DNA of 64,000 nt, taken from the NCBI RefSeq assembly GCF_017565405.1, contig NZ_JAGEKR010000002.1, forward strand, positions 25,025 to 89,024, in the 5' to 3' direction. Of this stretch, positions 45,830-55,525 are shown piece by piece. Position numbers and translations under genes: made by a program. Each line of letters begins with the position of its first letter. Position 1 is the first letter of the stretch. The notes below the pieces were generated by a model. It made no database searches, was not told the DNA's origin, and worked only from the letters and a program-made list of their open reading frames with translations. This DNA comes from Allobranchiibius sp. CTAmp26. Lineage in GTDB: Bacteria; Actinomycetota; Actinomycetes; Actinomycetales; Dermatophilaceae.

Positions 45830-45907
45830 CCATCGAGCGGAGGGGTCCCGTGTCGAGCGGAGGGCATAGGACCCCTCCGTTCGGCGGCGAACCCCTCCGC
45901 TCGATGG
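45830..45907. repeat. Quadruplet palindromic element, variant D
   Basis: Outer arms CCATCGAGCGGAGGGGT (45830-45846) and its exact complement (45891-45907) form a 17-bp inverted repeat. Inside lie two more copies of the unit. TCGAGCGGAGGG occurs at 45833 and 45853, and inverted at 45873 (two changes) and 45893, each exactly 20 bp from the next. It follows the aldo/keto reductase stop by 11 bases. Confidence 0.87.
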
Positions 45908-45959
45908 GTGAAGAGGCCGACCCCTAGGTTGGGGGAAACGTCGATCGAGGAGTTTCGGT

Positions 45960-47054
45960 ATGCCGCAGACCGTCCGGGGAGTCATCGCCCGCGCCAAGAA
46001 CCAGCCCGTCGAAGTGGTCGACATCGTGGTCCCCGATCCGGGGCCGGGCGAGGCGGTCGTGGCGGTGCAGGCCTGCGGGGTGTGCCACACCGACCTGCAC
46101 TACCGCGAGGGCGGGATCAACGACGACTTCCCGTTCCTGCTCGGGCACGAGGCCGCCGGTGTCGTCGAAGCGGTCGGCGAGGGCGTCACGGAAGTGGCGC
46201 CCGGCGACTTCGTGGTCCTCAACTGGCGTGCGGTCTGCGGTCAGTGCCGGGCCTGCAAGAAGGGCAAGCCCTGGTACTGCTTCGCCACGCACAACGCGAC
46301 CCAGAAGATGACGCTCACCGATGGCACCGAGCTGACTCCCGCCCTCGGCATCGGCGCGTTCGCGGACAAGACCCTGGTGGCCGCCGGGCAGTGCACGAAG
46401 GTCGATCCGGAGGCGCCTGCCGTCGCGGCCGGGCTGCTCGGGTGCGGGGTGATGGCGGGCTTCGGCGCGGCCGTCAACACCGGCGGTGTCACCCGCGGCG
46501 ACAGCGTCGCCGTCATCGGCTGCGGCGGGGTGGGCGATGCCGCTGTCGCCGGCGCGTCCATCGCCGGTGCGACGACCGTCATCGCGATCGACGTCGACCC
46601 GCGCAAGCTGGAGCTGGCCAAGCACTTCGGTGCCACCCACACCGTCGACCCGCGCTCCGAGGACGTGGTCGAACGGGTCCGCGAACTAACCGACGGCAAT
46701 GGAGCCGATGTCGTCATCGACGCCGTCGCGAAGCCGGAGACCTACGAACAGGCCTTCTACGCAAGGGATCTGGCCGGCACGGTGGTGCTGGTCGGCGTAC
46801 CGACGCCCGATCTGAAGGTGGAGCTGCCGCTCATCGACCTCTTCGGCCGCGGCGGTGCGTTGAAGTCCAGCTGGTACGGCGACTGCCTGCCCGAGCGCGA
46901 CTTCCCGATGCTGATCGACCTCTACCGGCAGGGTCGTTTCGACCTGGACACCTTCGTCACCGAGCGAATCGCCCTCGATGAGGTCGAGGCGGCGTTCGAG
47001 ACGATGAAGGGTGGCGGCGAGGACGTCGTGCTGCGTTCGGTGGTCGTGCTGTGA
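45960..47054 (+). CDS. mscR: S-(hydroxymethyl)mycothiol dehydrogenase
   Basis: A 364-residue zinc medium-chain dehydrogenase that oxidises the formaldehyde-mycothiol adduct with NAD and also acts as nitrosomycothiol reductase. It opens [20 protein letters not shown], a MscR-type start. Catalytic zinc ligands are in [13 protein letters not shown] and LGHEAAGVV, structural cysteines in [15 protein letters not shown], and the Rossmann loop is [21 protein letters not shown] ribosome site is nearby. The MBL partner overlaps its stop by 4 bases. The organism makes mycothiol (mshA, mshD here), which fits. Confidence 0.92.
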   Translation: MPQTVRGVIARAKNQPVEVVDIVVPDPGPGEAVVAVQACGVCHTDLHYREGGINDDFPFLLGHEAAGVVEAVGEGVTEVAPGDFVVLNWRAVCGQCRACKKGKPWYCFATHNATQKMTLTDGTELTPALGIGAFADKTLVAAGQCTKVDPEAPAVAAGLLGCGVMAGFGAAVNTGGVTRGDSVAVIGCGGVGDAAVAGASIAGATTVIAIDVDPRKLELAKHFGATHTVDPRSEDVVERVRELTDGNGADVVIDAVAKPETYEQAFYARDLAGTVVLVGVPTPDLKVELPLIDLFGRGGALKSSWYGDCLPERDFPMLIDLYRQGRFDLDTFVTERIALDEVEAAFETMKGGGEDVVLRSVVVL

Positions 47055-47707
47055 GCGAGGTCGTGGCGCAGGGCGACGGCGTGCGGGTGGAGAAGGTCAC
47101 CACCTCCGGCGCTTTCGAGCTCGACGGCGGTTCGTGGGACGTTGAGAACAACGTCTGGCTGATCGGCGACGACGAGAGCGTGCTGATCGTCGATCCCGGG
47201 CACGAGTCCGGTCCGATCCTGGCGGCGGTCGGGGGGCGGCGGATCGCAGGGATCTGGTGCACCCACGCGCACAACGACCACATCGACGCCGCCGCGGGGA
47301 TCAAGCAGGTGCAGCCCGACGTGCGCATCGCGCTGCACCCCGACGACTGGCCGCTGTGGGAGCTCACCTACCCCGACCAGCGCTTCGACGACGACCTGAC
47401 CGACGGCGACGTGCGCACGGTGGCGGGTGCGCGCATCGAGGTGCTGCACACCCCGGGTCACTCACCGGGAGCCTGCTGCTTCCACCTGCCGGAGCTCGGC
47501 GTCGTCCTGACGGGCGACACCCTCTTCCAGGGCGGCCCGGGCGCGACGGGACGCTCGTTCAGCAGCTTCCCGGTGATCATCGACTCCATCCGGGACCGGT
47601 TGCTCACGCTGCCGCCGCAGACCCGGGTGCTGACCGGGCACGGTGACGCCACCACCATCGGGGACGAGGCGCCGCACCTGCAGGAGTGGATCGACGCCGG
47701 TTCCTGA
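47051..47707 (+). CDS. MBL-fold hydrolase, probable S-formylmycothiol hydrolase
   Basis: A 218-residue metallo-beta-lactamase-fold protein with the metal motif [10 protein letters not shown], further ligands in HTPGHSPG and LTGDTLF, and the last His in [10 protein letters not shown]. The family includes glyoxalase II-type thioesterases. It starts at a GTG inside the mscR stop, so a role in hydrolysing the formylmycothiol product is likely, as proposed for the same gene pair in mycobacteria (Rv2259-Rv2260). That activity is inferred from position. Confidence 0.87.
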   Translation: MSEVVAQGDGVRVEKVTTSGAFELDGGSWDVENNVWLIGDDESVLIVDPGHESGPILAAVGGRRIAGIWCTHAHNDHIDAAAGIKQVQPDVRIALHPDDWPLWELTYPDQRFDDDLTDGDVRTVAGARIEVLHTPGHSPGACCFHLPELGVVLTGDTLFQGGPGATGRSFSSFPVIIDSIRDRLLTLPPQTRVLTGHGDATTIGDEAPHLQEWIDAGS

Positions 47708-47810
47708 CCCGACCCGTACGCCGGTGCAGGAAAGTGACCGCGGCGCCCACAACCCACCCATACACCCGCGATGGTCCGGCGTGCCCGCGCGGTCCCGATA
47801 AACTCGGCGG

Positions 47811-49235
47811 GTGAGCCTGCACATCTACGACACCGCCACGCGGCAGTTGCGTGAGTTCCAGCCGTTGCAGGAAGGCCGGGTCGGGCTCTACATCTGCGGC
47901 CTCACCACCCAGGGGAGCCCGCACATCGGGCATGTCCGTTTCGCCGTCGCGTTCGACATCCTGCGTCGCTGGCTCACGATCGGGCACGCGTACGACGTGA
48001 CCCTGGTCCGCAACGTCACCGACATCGACGACAAGATCCTCGACAAGGCACGCGCGCACGACGCGCAGTGGTTCGCGTGGTCCTACGACCACGAGCGGCA
48101 GACCAGCGACGCGCTCGACCTGCTCGGAGTCGGCCGCCCGACCTACGAGCCCCGGGCGACCGGGCACATCACCGACATGATCGAGCTGATGGAGACGCTC
48201 ATCGAGAAGGGCCACGCCTACGCCGCGCCCGACGACAGCGGCGACGTCTACTTCGACGTGCGGTCCTGGCCCGCGTACGGCGAGCTGACTCACCAGAACA
48301 TCGACGACATGGAGGACGCCGCCGACGCCGACCCGCGCGGCAAGCGCGACCCCCGTGACTTCGCGTTGTGGAAGGGCCGCAAGAGCGACGAACCGGAGTC
48401 GGCGAGCTGGCCCACGCCGTTCGGCCGCGGTCGCCCCGGCTGGCACCTGGAGTGCTCGGCGATGGCCCGCCGCTGGTTGGGTGAGACGTTCGACATCCAC
48501 GGTGGCGGCATCGACCTGCGCTTCCCGCACCACGAGAACGAGATGGCCCAGTCGCGCGCGGCCGGAATGGATTTCGCGCGCTACTGGATGCACAACGGCT
48601 GGGTGACGCTCGGCGGCGAGAAGATGAGCAAGTCGCTCGGCAACACCCTGGCGGTCACCGAGATCACCAAGACCGTGCGGCCGCTGGTGCTGCGCTACTA
48701 CCTGGGCGCGGTGCACTACCGCTCGACGATCGAGTACCACGAGGGGTCCCTCGACGAGGCCGCGGCCGCGGTGGCTCGGATCGAGGGGTTCCTCGATCGT
48801 GCGCTGGGAGGTGCGCCGACGGCGTACGACGCAGGGCTGCCGCAGGCGTTCTCGGCTGCGATGGACGACGACCTGAACGTCTCGGGCGCGCTCGCCGTCG
48901 TCTTCGACACGGTGCGCGAGGGCAACATCGCTCTGGACGAACACGAATCCGCCAGAGCGCGCGAGCTGGCGCTGCAGGTGGTCGCGATGACCGATGTGCT
49001 CGGGGTGAATCCGTATGCGCCGGAATGGGTCTCCGGTGGCGGTGACCGGACCGGGCAGGCGTTGGGCAGCCTCGTCGAGGCCTTGATCGGGCAGCGTGCC
49101 GCGGCTCGTGCCGCCAAGGACTTCGCCGCGGCCGACCGGGTCCGAGACCAGCTGGCCGCGGCCGGCGTGGTCGTGGAGGACACCGCCGACGGCGCCCGCT
49201 GGTCCTTGGCCGAGCCCCCCTCCGAACAGACCTGA
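47811..49235 (+). CDS. cysS: Cysteinyl-tRNA synthetase
   Basis: A 474-residue class I synthetase. The HIGH motif is in [16 protein letters not shown] and KMSKS in [13 protein letters not shown]. Zinc ligands are seen in [15 protein letters not shown] and the downstream HHENEMAQS. The GTG start has TAAACT ending 6 bases before it, so it is probably leaderless. The same order, ispD-ispF-cysS-rlmB, is known in mycobacteria, here with the aldo/keto reductase and mscR pair inserted between ispF and cysS. Confidence 0.96.
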   Translation: MSLHIYDTATRQLREFQPLQEGRVGLYICGLTTQGSPHIGHVRFAVAFDILRRWLTIGHAYDVTLVRNVTDIDDKILDKARAHDAQWFAWSYDHERQTSDALDLLGVGRPTYEPRATGHITDMIELMETLIEKGHAYAAPDDSGDVYFDVRSWPAYGELTHQNIDDMEDAADADPRGKRDPRDFALWKGRKSDEPESASWPTPFGRGRPGWHLECSAMARRWLGETFDIHGGGIDLRFPHHENEMAQSRAAGMDFARYWMHNGWVTLGGEKMSKSLGNTLAVTEITKTVRPLVLRYYLGAVHYRSTIEYHEGSLDEAAAAVARIEGFLDRALGGAPTAYDAGLPQAFSAAMDDDLNVSGALAVVFDTVREGNIALDEHESARARELALQVVAMTDVLGVNPYAPEWVSGGGDRTGQALGSLVEALIGQRAAARAAKDFAAADRVRDQLAAAGVVVEDTADGARWSLAEPPSEQT

Positions 49236-49287
49236 CCCGAGCGCGACAGCGACCGCGCACCACGTACTTCAAGGAAAAGAGCACATC

Positions 49288-50259
49288 ATGGCCGGCAACT
49301 CCCAGCGCCGCGGCGCCATCCGCAAGGGTGCGAGCCGCAAGGGCGCCAGTGTCGGCAGTGGCGGCCAGCGACGACGCGGCCTCGAGGGCAAGGGCCCGAC
49401 CCCGAAGGCGGCTGAGCGGCCCAATCACAAGGCGTACAGCAAGTCCTCGTCGAGCGGTGGGAGCAGCGGCTCCGCCTCGCGCGGCCCGTCGCGGGGCCGC
49501 TCGGGCTCGAAGAAGCCCAGCTCGGAGATCGTCGCCGGCCGCAACTCGGTGCTCGATGCGCTGCGCGCGCAGATCCCCGCGACGGCGATGTACGTCGCCG
49601 GGCGGATCGAGTCCGACGATCGGGTCCGCAGCGCGCTGAAACTCGCTGCCGACCGGGCGATTCCGATCCTGGAGACGCCGCGCGGTGAGCTCGACCGGAT
49701 CACCGACGGGGCCGTGCACCAGGGGTTGGCACTGCAGGTGCCGCCGTACGAATATGCGCACCCGAACGACTTCTTCGACCCGGAGGCACCCGGGATCCCC
49801 CTGGTCGTCGCCCTGGACGGGATCACCGACCCCCGCAACCTCGGCGCGATCCTGCGGTCGGTCGGCGCCTTCGGCGGCCATGGCGTGATCGTGCCCGAAC
49901 GGCGGTCGGTGGGGATGACGGCGTCGGCCTGGAAGACCTCGGCGGGTGCTGCGGCGCGGGTGCCGGTCGCCCTGGCGGGCAACCTGAACCGCACGCTGGA
50001 GGACTTCCGCAAGGCCGGGTTCTTCGTCCTCGGACTCGACATGGACGGCGAGGTCGAGTTGCCCGACGTACAGCTGGCGACCGAGCCGCTCGTGATCGTG
50101 GTGGGTTCGGAGGGCAAGGGGCTGTCCCGGCTCGTCCGGGAGAACTGCGATCAGATCGTGTCCGTGCCGATGAGCGCCAGCACCGAATCGCTGAACGCCG
50201 GCATCGCAGCCTCGGTCACGCTCTACGAGATCGCTCGGAAGCGCGCGACCAAGTCCTGA
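49288..50259 (+). CDS. rlmB: 23S rRNA 2-prime-O-methyltransferase RlmB (SpoU family)
   Basis: A 323-residue SPOUT methyltransferase. The N-terminal 80 residues are a basic Ser/Gly/Arg-rich extension (about 35 residues with many Arg, Lys), then [14 protein letters not shown] begins the substrate-binding domain. The knot motifs are [40 protein letters not shown] and [29 protein letters not shown] precedes the ATG. RlmB methylates G2251 (E. coli numbering); the basic tail probably adds RNA affinity. A two-way terminator follows. Confidence 0.94.
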   Translation: MAGNSQRRGAIRKGASRKGASVGSGGQRRRGLEGKGPTPKAAERPNHKAYSKSSSSGGSSGSASRGPSRGRSGSKKPSSEIVAGRNSVLDALRAQIPATAMYVAGRIESDDRVRSALKLAADRAIPILETPRGELDRITDGAVHQGLALQVPPYEYAHPNDFFDPEAPGIPLVVALDGITDPRNLGAILRSVGAFGGHGVIVPERRSVGMTASAWKTSAGAAARVPVALAGNLNRTLEDFRKAGFFVLGLDMDGEVELPDVQLATEPLVIVVGSEGKGLSRLVRENCDQIVSVPMSASTESLNAGIAASVTLYEIARKRATKS

Positions 50260-50264
50260 CAGCA

Positions 50265-50306
50265 GCGACGAGCCCGCACCCTCGATGGAGGGTGCGGGCT
50301 CGTCGC
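50265..50306. terminator. Perfect 19-bp terminator hairpin, copy 1
   Basis: A perfect stem (50265-50283 with 50288-50306) around the loop GATG, between the convergent rlmB and DUF4282 genes. The inner GAGCCCGCACCCTC arm is repeated exactly at 51021-51052, 750 bp away. Confidence 0.9.
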
Positions 50307-50317
50307 TTCGTTGGGCG

Positions 50318-50755
50318 TCAGCGCAGCCGCTGGTGGATGTCCTGGCTCATCCGCACGATCGCCAGGTAGAACTCGAGCGTCATCCGGATGAGGGCGAGGT
50401 AGACGATCAGGCCGATCGCCCCGACGATCAAAAACAGCAGACCCGAGCCGGCCGAGTGGTTGAAGCCCACGATCACGAAGCCCAGCCAACCCAGTACGAG
50501 GACGACGGTGGCGAGGATGTAGACGACCTTCACGATGATCGGTGTGACGAAGTGAGTGAACGAGAAGTCGAAAAGGGCGCCGAAGAAGCCCTTCGAGTTC
50601 TGGGCGGCCTGCGGACCGCCCGATGGGATAGGCGGCCCCGGCGGGTAGGCGTTTCCAGGGCCGCCGGGCTGGCCGGGTCCGCCGGAGCCCTGGTAGCCGC
50701 CGGGGCCCTGATCTTCGCCGTAATGCGGTTGTGGTGCGTTTCCGTAATCAGACAT
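50318..50755 (-). CDS. DUF4282 membrane protein
   Basis: A 145-residue protein: about 60 N-terminal residues rich in Gly, Pro and Gln (GPGGYQGSGGPGQPGGPG), then a short link (SKGFFGALFDFSF) and two transmembrane helices (VVYILATVVLVLGWLGFVIV and LLFLIVGAIGLIVYLALIR), ending in a conserved helix FYLAIVRMSQDIHQRL, as in DUF4282. AAGGGG lies before the ATG at 50755. The disordered N-terminus resembles that of the next gene (RDD), hinting at a shared partner or related origin. Confidence 0.87.
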   Translation of the reverse strand: MSDYGNAPQPHYGEDQGPGGYQGSGGPGQPGGPGNAYPPGPPIPSGGPQAAQNSKGFFGALFDFSFTHFVTPIIVKVVYILATVVLVLGWLGFVIVGFNHSAGSGLLFLIVGAIGLIVYLALIRMTLEFYLAIVRMSQDIHQRLR

Positions 50756-50881
50756 GGATACCCCTTGAAAGTGCGTTGTGTGTCCCCAGCGGCGACGCAT
50801 GTGCGACGTGCCGCGCGCATAACCTAACAACGCTGGAACTCTCCCAGTGGTTAAGCGCAGCAGCGCTTTTGGGCAGTTGTC

Positions 50882-50920
50882 GGCGCGTAGGCGATCGAGT
50901 GGGTGTCGACGCCGACGACG
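50882..50920. repeat. Partial copy of the DUF4032 gene end
   Basis: The 265 bases between 50756 and 51020 hold no supported gene. Bases 50882-50920 match 51849-51888, the last codons of the DUF4032 gene: 8 bases identical, a one-base length difference, then 28 bases with one mismatch (VVGVDT-S frame). It looks like a leftover of a local duplication. Reading through it on the minus strand gives a short G/C3-biased frame without a start. Confidence 0.6.
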
Positions 50921-51020
50921 ACGCCTTGGCGACCGGGGTGCGGCTGCACGCCCACGTGGCGTACGACCACCTGTCGGGTGCGCTGGTACCCCACGACGAG
51001 CGGTGATCCCAGCGGCAGAT

Positions 51021-51052
51021 GAGCCCGCACCCTCGATGGAGGGTGCGGGCTC
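51021..51052. terminator. Terminator hairpin, copy 2
   Basis: A perfect 14-bp stem (51021-51034 with 51039-51052) and loop GATG, just downstream of the RDD gene on the minus strand. It is the same sequence as the inner part of the hairpin at 50265-50306, and the bases after it (GTTGCTTCGT) also match there. Confidence 0.88.
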
Positions 51053-51076
51053 GTTGCTTCGTGCAGCGTCGCGTGC

Positions 51077-51751
51077 TCAGCGGACGTCGATGACCACGGT
51101 CTTGATGATCTTGTCGGCCAGGGTCTGCCGCTTGCTGTCCCACAGGGGGAAGAGCCACCCGATGTAGCAGATCAGGCTGTCGACGAAGTGCGCGATGTCG
51201 CGCACGAACGCCATCAGCGCGCCGATCGGCTGCCCGGTCTCCTCACTGATCAATTTGGTGCCCAACCGGCGGCGCCCGATGGTCTGACCGGTTCTGCCGC
51301 CCTGGATCCACCGGTTCCAGATGAGGAACGCGAGCAGGCCCAGGTAGAGCACGACCGCCACCAGCGCGCCGAGCTTGCTGTTGATGGCCGCCGCGATGAT
51401 GACCACGATGTAGACGACCAGGCTCGGTACGAGGGCATCGATCAGGTAACCGCCGGCCCGCTTGCCCCAGCTGGACAGGTTGCCCTGCGTCGGCGCAGGC
51501 GCACCGGAGTACTGCGGCGCGGATCCGTAGCCGCCACCCTGAGCGGGCGCCTGGCCGTACGCGCCGCCCTGAGCGGGGGGCTGGCCGTACCCGCCCTGTT
51601 GGCCGTAGTCGCCCTGCTTCCCGTAGTCCCCGCCCTGCGCGGGCGGTTGGCCGTACCCGCCCTGGTCGGGGTATCCGCCGTACTGCGGATACCCCGAGGG
51701 CTGCCCCTCACCCTCGGGAGGTTGTCCGTACGGATTGTCGTTGTTGCTCAT
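51077..51751 (-). CDS. RDD-family membrane protein with Gly/Gln/Tyr-rich N-terminus
   Basis: A 224-residue protein. About 90 N-terminal residues are a low-complexity repeat of Gly, Tyr, Gln and Pro (units such as QGGYGQPPAQGG), followed by an RDD domain: KRAGGYLIDALVPSLVVYIV, RTGQTIGRRRLGTKLI and LADKIIKTVVID. It has three transmembrane helices. The repeats could form condensate-like or wall-directed regions. It runs with the DUF4282 gene, which has the same general plan. Confidence 0.9.
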   Translation of the reverse strand: MSNNDNPYGQPPEGEGQPSGYPQYGGYPDQGGYGQPPAQGGDYGKQGDYGQQGGYGQPPAQGGAYGQAPAQGGGYGSAPQYSGAPAPTQGNLSSWGKRAGGYLIDALVPSLVVYIVVIIAAAINSKLGALVAVVLYLGLLAFLIWNRWIQGGRTGQTIGRRRLGTKLISEETGQPIGALMAFVRDIAHFVDSLICYIGWLFPLWDSKRQTLADKIIKTVVIDVR

Positions 51752-51839
51752 GCGCCATCCCCGTCGACGTTGTGGTCAATGCCCAGCAGAGTAGCGGGAT
51801 CACGCTCCGCGAGACCGTGTTTCGCGGCCTCGAATGGAG

Positions 51840-53081
51840 TCAGTCCTTGGCGCGTACGGGGATCGACTGGGTGTCGACGCCGACGACGGATCGTTCGTCC
51901 GGCTTGTCGGGGAGCACCCAGTCCACGTAGTCGCGCACGGCCTCCTCGATGAGCACGTCGCGCTCGAGCTTCTCCGACATGTACCACCGATGTTCGAGGA
52001 CCTCGTGGAAGAGTTCCGCGGGCTCGAGTTTGGCGCGCAGGTCCGGGGGCGCCGCGCGGGTGATCGGCTCGTAGATCGTGGTCAGCCAGTCGTGCGCCAC
52101 GATCTCCTCGTCATCGTTCTGCCGGTCGTGCGCCGCGCGGAAGGAGTCCAGGTCGTTGAGGAGCCGCCGCGCCTGGTTGTCCTCGACGTCGAGTCCGGTC
52201 AGCCGCAACAGTCGTCGCGAGTGGTGCCCGGCATCGACCACCTTGGGCTGGATGCGGATCCGGGTGCCGTCGACGTCCGTGGTGATATCGAGCTCTCCGA
52301 CGTCGAAACCGAGGTTGTTGAGGCGCCGGATCCGCTCGTCGACGAGCCAGCGCTCGCCCCGGTCGATGGTCTCGACGCGGGTCAGCTCGGCCCACAGCTC
52401 GGCGTACCTGGTCATGATCCGCTCGGAGACGCTGATCGCGTCGATCTCGACGGAGAGCAGCCCGCCCGCCTGCAGATCCATCAGCTCACCGGCGATGTTG
52501 ACCCGGGCGATGTCGAGGTCGTGGGCGCGCTGACCGTCGCTCAAGCGGTTGTGCAGCTCGCCGGTCTCGGCGTCCACCAGGTACGCCGCGAACTCGCCGG
52601 CGTTGCGCTTGAAGAGCGTGTTGGACAAGGACACGTCGCCCCACCAGAAACCGTTGAGGTGCAGCCGTACCAGCAGCACCGCAAGCGCGTCGATGAGGCG
52701 CTGCACCGTGCCGGATCGCAGCGCCTGGCTGAGCATCGCGCGATAGGGCAGGGAGAACTGCAGGTGCCGCGTGAGCAGGCATGCGTCGAGCGGTCCGCCG
52801 TCGACGTCCGTGCGCCCGGCGATGATGCCGACGGCCTCGACCGCCGGCTGGTCCAGGCGGCGCAGGTTGCGCAGCAGCGCGTACTCGCGGCGCGCGATGT
52901 CGGCCTTGATCTCCTTGACCGCGATGATCCGGCCCTCGATGCGTACGAAACGCACGACGTGCCGGGAGATCCCGCGTGGCAGCGCCGCCAGCAGGTCCTC
53001 CGGCCAGTCTTCCAACGGGGTCTCCCACGGGAGATCCAGCAGTGCCGGCCACGGCCGGGCGGCGGTGATGTCCAGGCCCAC
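51840..53081 (-). CDS. DUF4032 (kinase-like) domain protein
   Basis: A 413-residue cytoplasmic protein of the DUF4032 family, which has a lipopolysaccharide-kinase-like fold at the N-terminus: VRFVRIEGRIIAVKEIKADI is a VxK nucleotide-lysine region, LLVRLHLNGFWWGDVSLSN is a catalytic-loop analogue (HLN...GDVSLSN), and YLVDAETGELH takes the place of DFG. These match a phosphotransferase but no substrate is known. The DUF4032 C-terminal helical domain follows. It is divergent from the secretory lipase. Confidence 0.85.
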   Translation of the reverse strand: MGLDITAARPWPALLDLPWETPLEDWPEDLLAALPRGISRHVVRFVRIEGRIIAVKEIKADIARREYALLRNLRRLDQPAVEAVGIIAGRTDVDGGPLDACLLTRHLQFSLPYRAMLSQALRSGTVQRLIDALAVLLVRLHLNGFWWGDVSLSNTLFKRNAGEFAAYLVDAETGELHNRLSDGQRAHDLDIARVNIAGELMDLQAGGLLSVEIDAISVSERIMTRYAELWAELTRVETIDRGERWLVDERIRRLNNLGFDVGELDITTDVDGTRIRIQPKVVDAGHHSRRLLRLTGLDVEDNQARRLLNDLDSFRAAHDRQNDDEEIVAHDWLTTIYEPITRAAPPDLRAKLEPAELFHEVLEHRWYMSEKLERDVLIEEAVRDYVDWVLPDKPDERSVVGVDTQSIPVRAKD

Positions 53082-53238
53082 ACCTGCATCGTGTCACCTC
53101 CGGCGAACACCAACCATGGCCCGGCCGACCCCGGGTCCCTTGTCCGCGTGGTTACCCGAAGGTAACGTCTAGGTCACGACAGTGACCCACGACACATCGC
53201 CGCCGGGTGCTGATTCCCTCTTTCTCGAAGGATCCACG

Positions 53239-54603
53239 ATGCGAATCACCCCCCTGCGCCGCTACGCCGTCGCCACCGCAGCGCTGCTCGCGACGAGCGG
53301 CGGCATCGCGGTGGGAGCCCTCCCGGCGCACGCCGCGGCGCCCCGGTCCACGGGTGGATGGGCCCGGACGGGATCGTTCTACACCTATACGGGGGCGCGG
53401 ACGCTGGCGTCGTTCCAGCCCGGCACGGTGCTGAAGAGCCGCACGATCACCTACCACGTGCAGGGCATCGCGACCCCGGTGCAGGTCACCCAGCTGCTCT
53501 ACCGCACCCGCACCCAGCTGGGTCAGGCCGTCGCCAACGTGACCAGCGTGATCCACTCACCCGTCCCGGACGTGACGCACAAGGTCGTCACCTACAACTC
53601 GTTCTACGACTCGCTGAACGTCGAGGACAGCCCGTCGCGCAGCATCGCCGGCTCGACCTCGCCGGGCGCTCAGACCTTCGCGGAGGAGCAGCTGGCCTTC
53701 ACCTCGTTGCTGAGTGCCGGGTACGACGTCAACGTGCCGGACTTCGAGGGACAGGTGCCGCACTACACGGTGGGCCCGGAGAACGGCTACATGACGCTGG
53801 ACTCGATGCGCGCGGTCGGCAAGTCCACCGCGGTGGGTCTGGGAGCCAACACCGACTTCGCGATGATGGGGTACTCCGGCGGATCGATCGCGACGGAGTG
53901 GGCCGCGCAACTTGCGCCGTCGTACGCGCCCGACATCAACCGCCACCTCGTCGGCGCCACCGAGGGCGGCGTGTACGTCGACCCGGCACACAACTTGAAG
54001 TACGTCAACGGCTCGACCAAGTGGAGTGGCGTCGCCCTGCTCGCGATCAACGGGCTGGAGCGCGGGTTCAACATGGACCTGACGCCGTACCTGTCGACGT
54101 ACGGCAAGGCCGTGCTCGGCGCGACGAAGAACGCGGGCATCGGCGACGCCGAGGGCAAGTACCCGGGCCTGACGTTCCAGCAGCTGGTGAAGCCGCAGTA
54201 CGCCAACCCCAACTCCATCCCGGGCCTGCCCAAGGTCCTCAACACGGTCAACGCCGGTCTCGCGCCGTCGCCCACCATCCCGTTCCAGATCCTGCAGGGC
54301 GCGTACGGCGTGGGCGAGGGCACCCAGCCGTCGGCGAAGTACGGCACCGGCGACGGCGTGATGGTCACCGGTGACGTGCGCAGCATCGCCCGCAAGTACT
54401 GCGCGGCCGGGAACGCCGTCCAGTACACCGAGTTCGGCACGCTGGGTCACACCGACGTGGGCATCACCTGGTTGACGTCGGCGGCCGCCTGGGTGCAGGC
54501 CCGGTTCGCCGGCGTGCCTGCACCGAGCACCTGTGCCACCATCCCGGCAGGCAACAGCCTGGCCGCGGAACAGCCCGTCCCGGTCGGCACCCCCGCCGGC
54601 TGA
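53239..54603 (+). CDS. Secretory lipase-family protein
   Basis: A 454-residue secreted alpha/beta hydrolase of the secretory lipase (LIP) family. A typical Sec signal peptide ends near residue 33 (PAHAAAPRS). The nucleophile elbow is GYSGGS (Ser about 214), with Asp/His partners likely in the C-terminal third (LGHTDVGITW holds the His). QAVANVTSVIHSPVPDV and YDVNVPDFEGQ are family stretches. GAAGGA lies 6 bases before the ATG. Substrates may be extracellular lipids. It stands alone, with 211 bases before the sortase gene that show no gene. Confidence 0.88.
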   Translation: MRITPLRRYAVATAALLATSGGIAVGALPAHAAAPRSTGGWARTGSFYTYTGARTLASFQPGTVLKSRTITYHVQGIATPVQVTQLLYRTRTQLGQAVANVTSVIHSPVPDVTHKVVTYNSFYDSLNVEDSPSRSIAGSTSPGAQTFAEEQLAFTSLLSAGYDVNVPDFEGQVPHYTVGPENGYMTLDSMRAVGKSTAVGLGANTDFAMMGYSGGSIATEWAAQLAPSYAPDINRHLVGATEGGVYVDPAHNLKYVNGSTKWSGVALLAINGLERGFNMDLTPYLSTYGKAVLGATKNAGIGDAEGKYPGLTFQQLVKPQYANPNSIPGLPKVLNTVNAGLAPSPTIPFQILQGAYGVGEGTQPSAKYGTGDGVMVTGDVRSIARKYCAAGNAVQYTEFGTLGHTDVGITWLTSAAAWVQARFAGVPAPSTCATIPAGNSLAAEQPVPVGTPAG

Positions 54604-54814
54604 CGGAAGCGCTGCGCTACTGCCACGAATCGAGTAGCAACCGGGTCGTCGTCGGCGACGAGGGTCTCAACCTGGACCTGCAGGTCCGGGACCCGATCCA
54701 TTGCGGTGGTCGTTCCGTACTACCAAGCGGTCGTTCGGTGCAACGGCACCTGGCGGTGCGGGCACTGATTCGCCTGACGTCCGTGCCGACCGCCTCGATC
54801 CCAGGAGCACCCCA

Positions 54815-55477
54815 ATGACCCAGTCCTTCACCCGCTTTCCCGCCGTCGCGATCGCAGGCGTCGGTCTTGCTCTGACTCTGGCCGCGTGTGGCGGCGCCTC
54901 GGGTTCATCGTCCAGCTCGTCGTCCAGTACGTCGGTCAGTGCCTCGAGCGCCCCGTCCGGTTCGTCGACCTCGACCCCCTCGGCGCCGTCGGCGTCCGCA
55001 TCCACCAACGCCCCTGCCGCCGCACCGATCTCAGCGCCGAGCAGCATCAACATCCCCAGCCTCAAGGAGGGTTCGTCGCTGCTGACCCTGGGTGCGACCG
55101 CCAACCGGGAGATCGTCGTACCGGACGACAAGCACGCCGACCAGGCCGGCTGGTTCACCGGTTCGCCGACACCCGGCGCGGTCGGCCCGGCGACCATCGT
55201 CGGGCACGTGACCAGTTCACGCGGGGGAGCGGTCTTCTACCACTTGGCCCAGATCAAGAACGGCGCCAAGGTGCAGGTGACCTTGAAGAGCGGCAAGGTC
55301 CTGACCTACGACGTCTACCGCGTCGCCAGTTTCCCGAAGGACGCGTTCCCCACCCAGGCGGTCTACGGCAATACCAGTGACCCCGAACTTCGCCTGATCA
55401 CCTGCGGCGGTTCCTTCGACCCGGCGACCGGGCACCTGCGCAACAACACGGTGGTCTACGCCCGCCTCTCCGCATAA
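54815..55477 (+). CDS. Class F sortase, lipoprotein
   Basis: A 220-residue transpeptidase. Signal peptide and lipobox end at Cys25 (TLAAC), then a Ser/Thr/Pro-rich linker to about residue 75 and the sortase domain. Catalytic residues are His131 in IVGHVTSS and Cys197 in the LITCGG signature (TLxTC type), with Arg in RNNTVVYARL. Class F sortases of actinomycetes attach proteins to the wall, but no LPXTG-type substrate is in the window. CAGGAG precedes the ATG. Confidence 0.9.
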   Translation: MTQSFTRFPAVAIAGVGLALTLAACGGASGSSSSSSSSTSVSASSAPSGSSTSTPSAPSASASTNAPAAAPISAPSSINIPSLKEGSSLLTLGATANREIVVPDDKHADQAGWFTGSPTPGAVGPATIVGHVTSSRGGAVFYHLAQIKNGAKVQVTLKSGKVLTYDVYRVASFPKDAFPTQAVYGNTSDPELRLITCGGSFDPATGHLRNNTVVYARLSA

Positions 55478-55525
55478 GCCTCGCCGGTGCGGTAGCCCGA
55501 CAAGGCGGGATGCGGCTGCGGGCAC

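Noticed and set aside
50870..51006. Start of an IS110-type transposase (VVVGVDTHS on the minus strand)
   Set aside because: The short match is better explained by homology to the end of the neighbouring DUF4032 gene; no other transposase motifs or ends are present.
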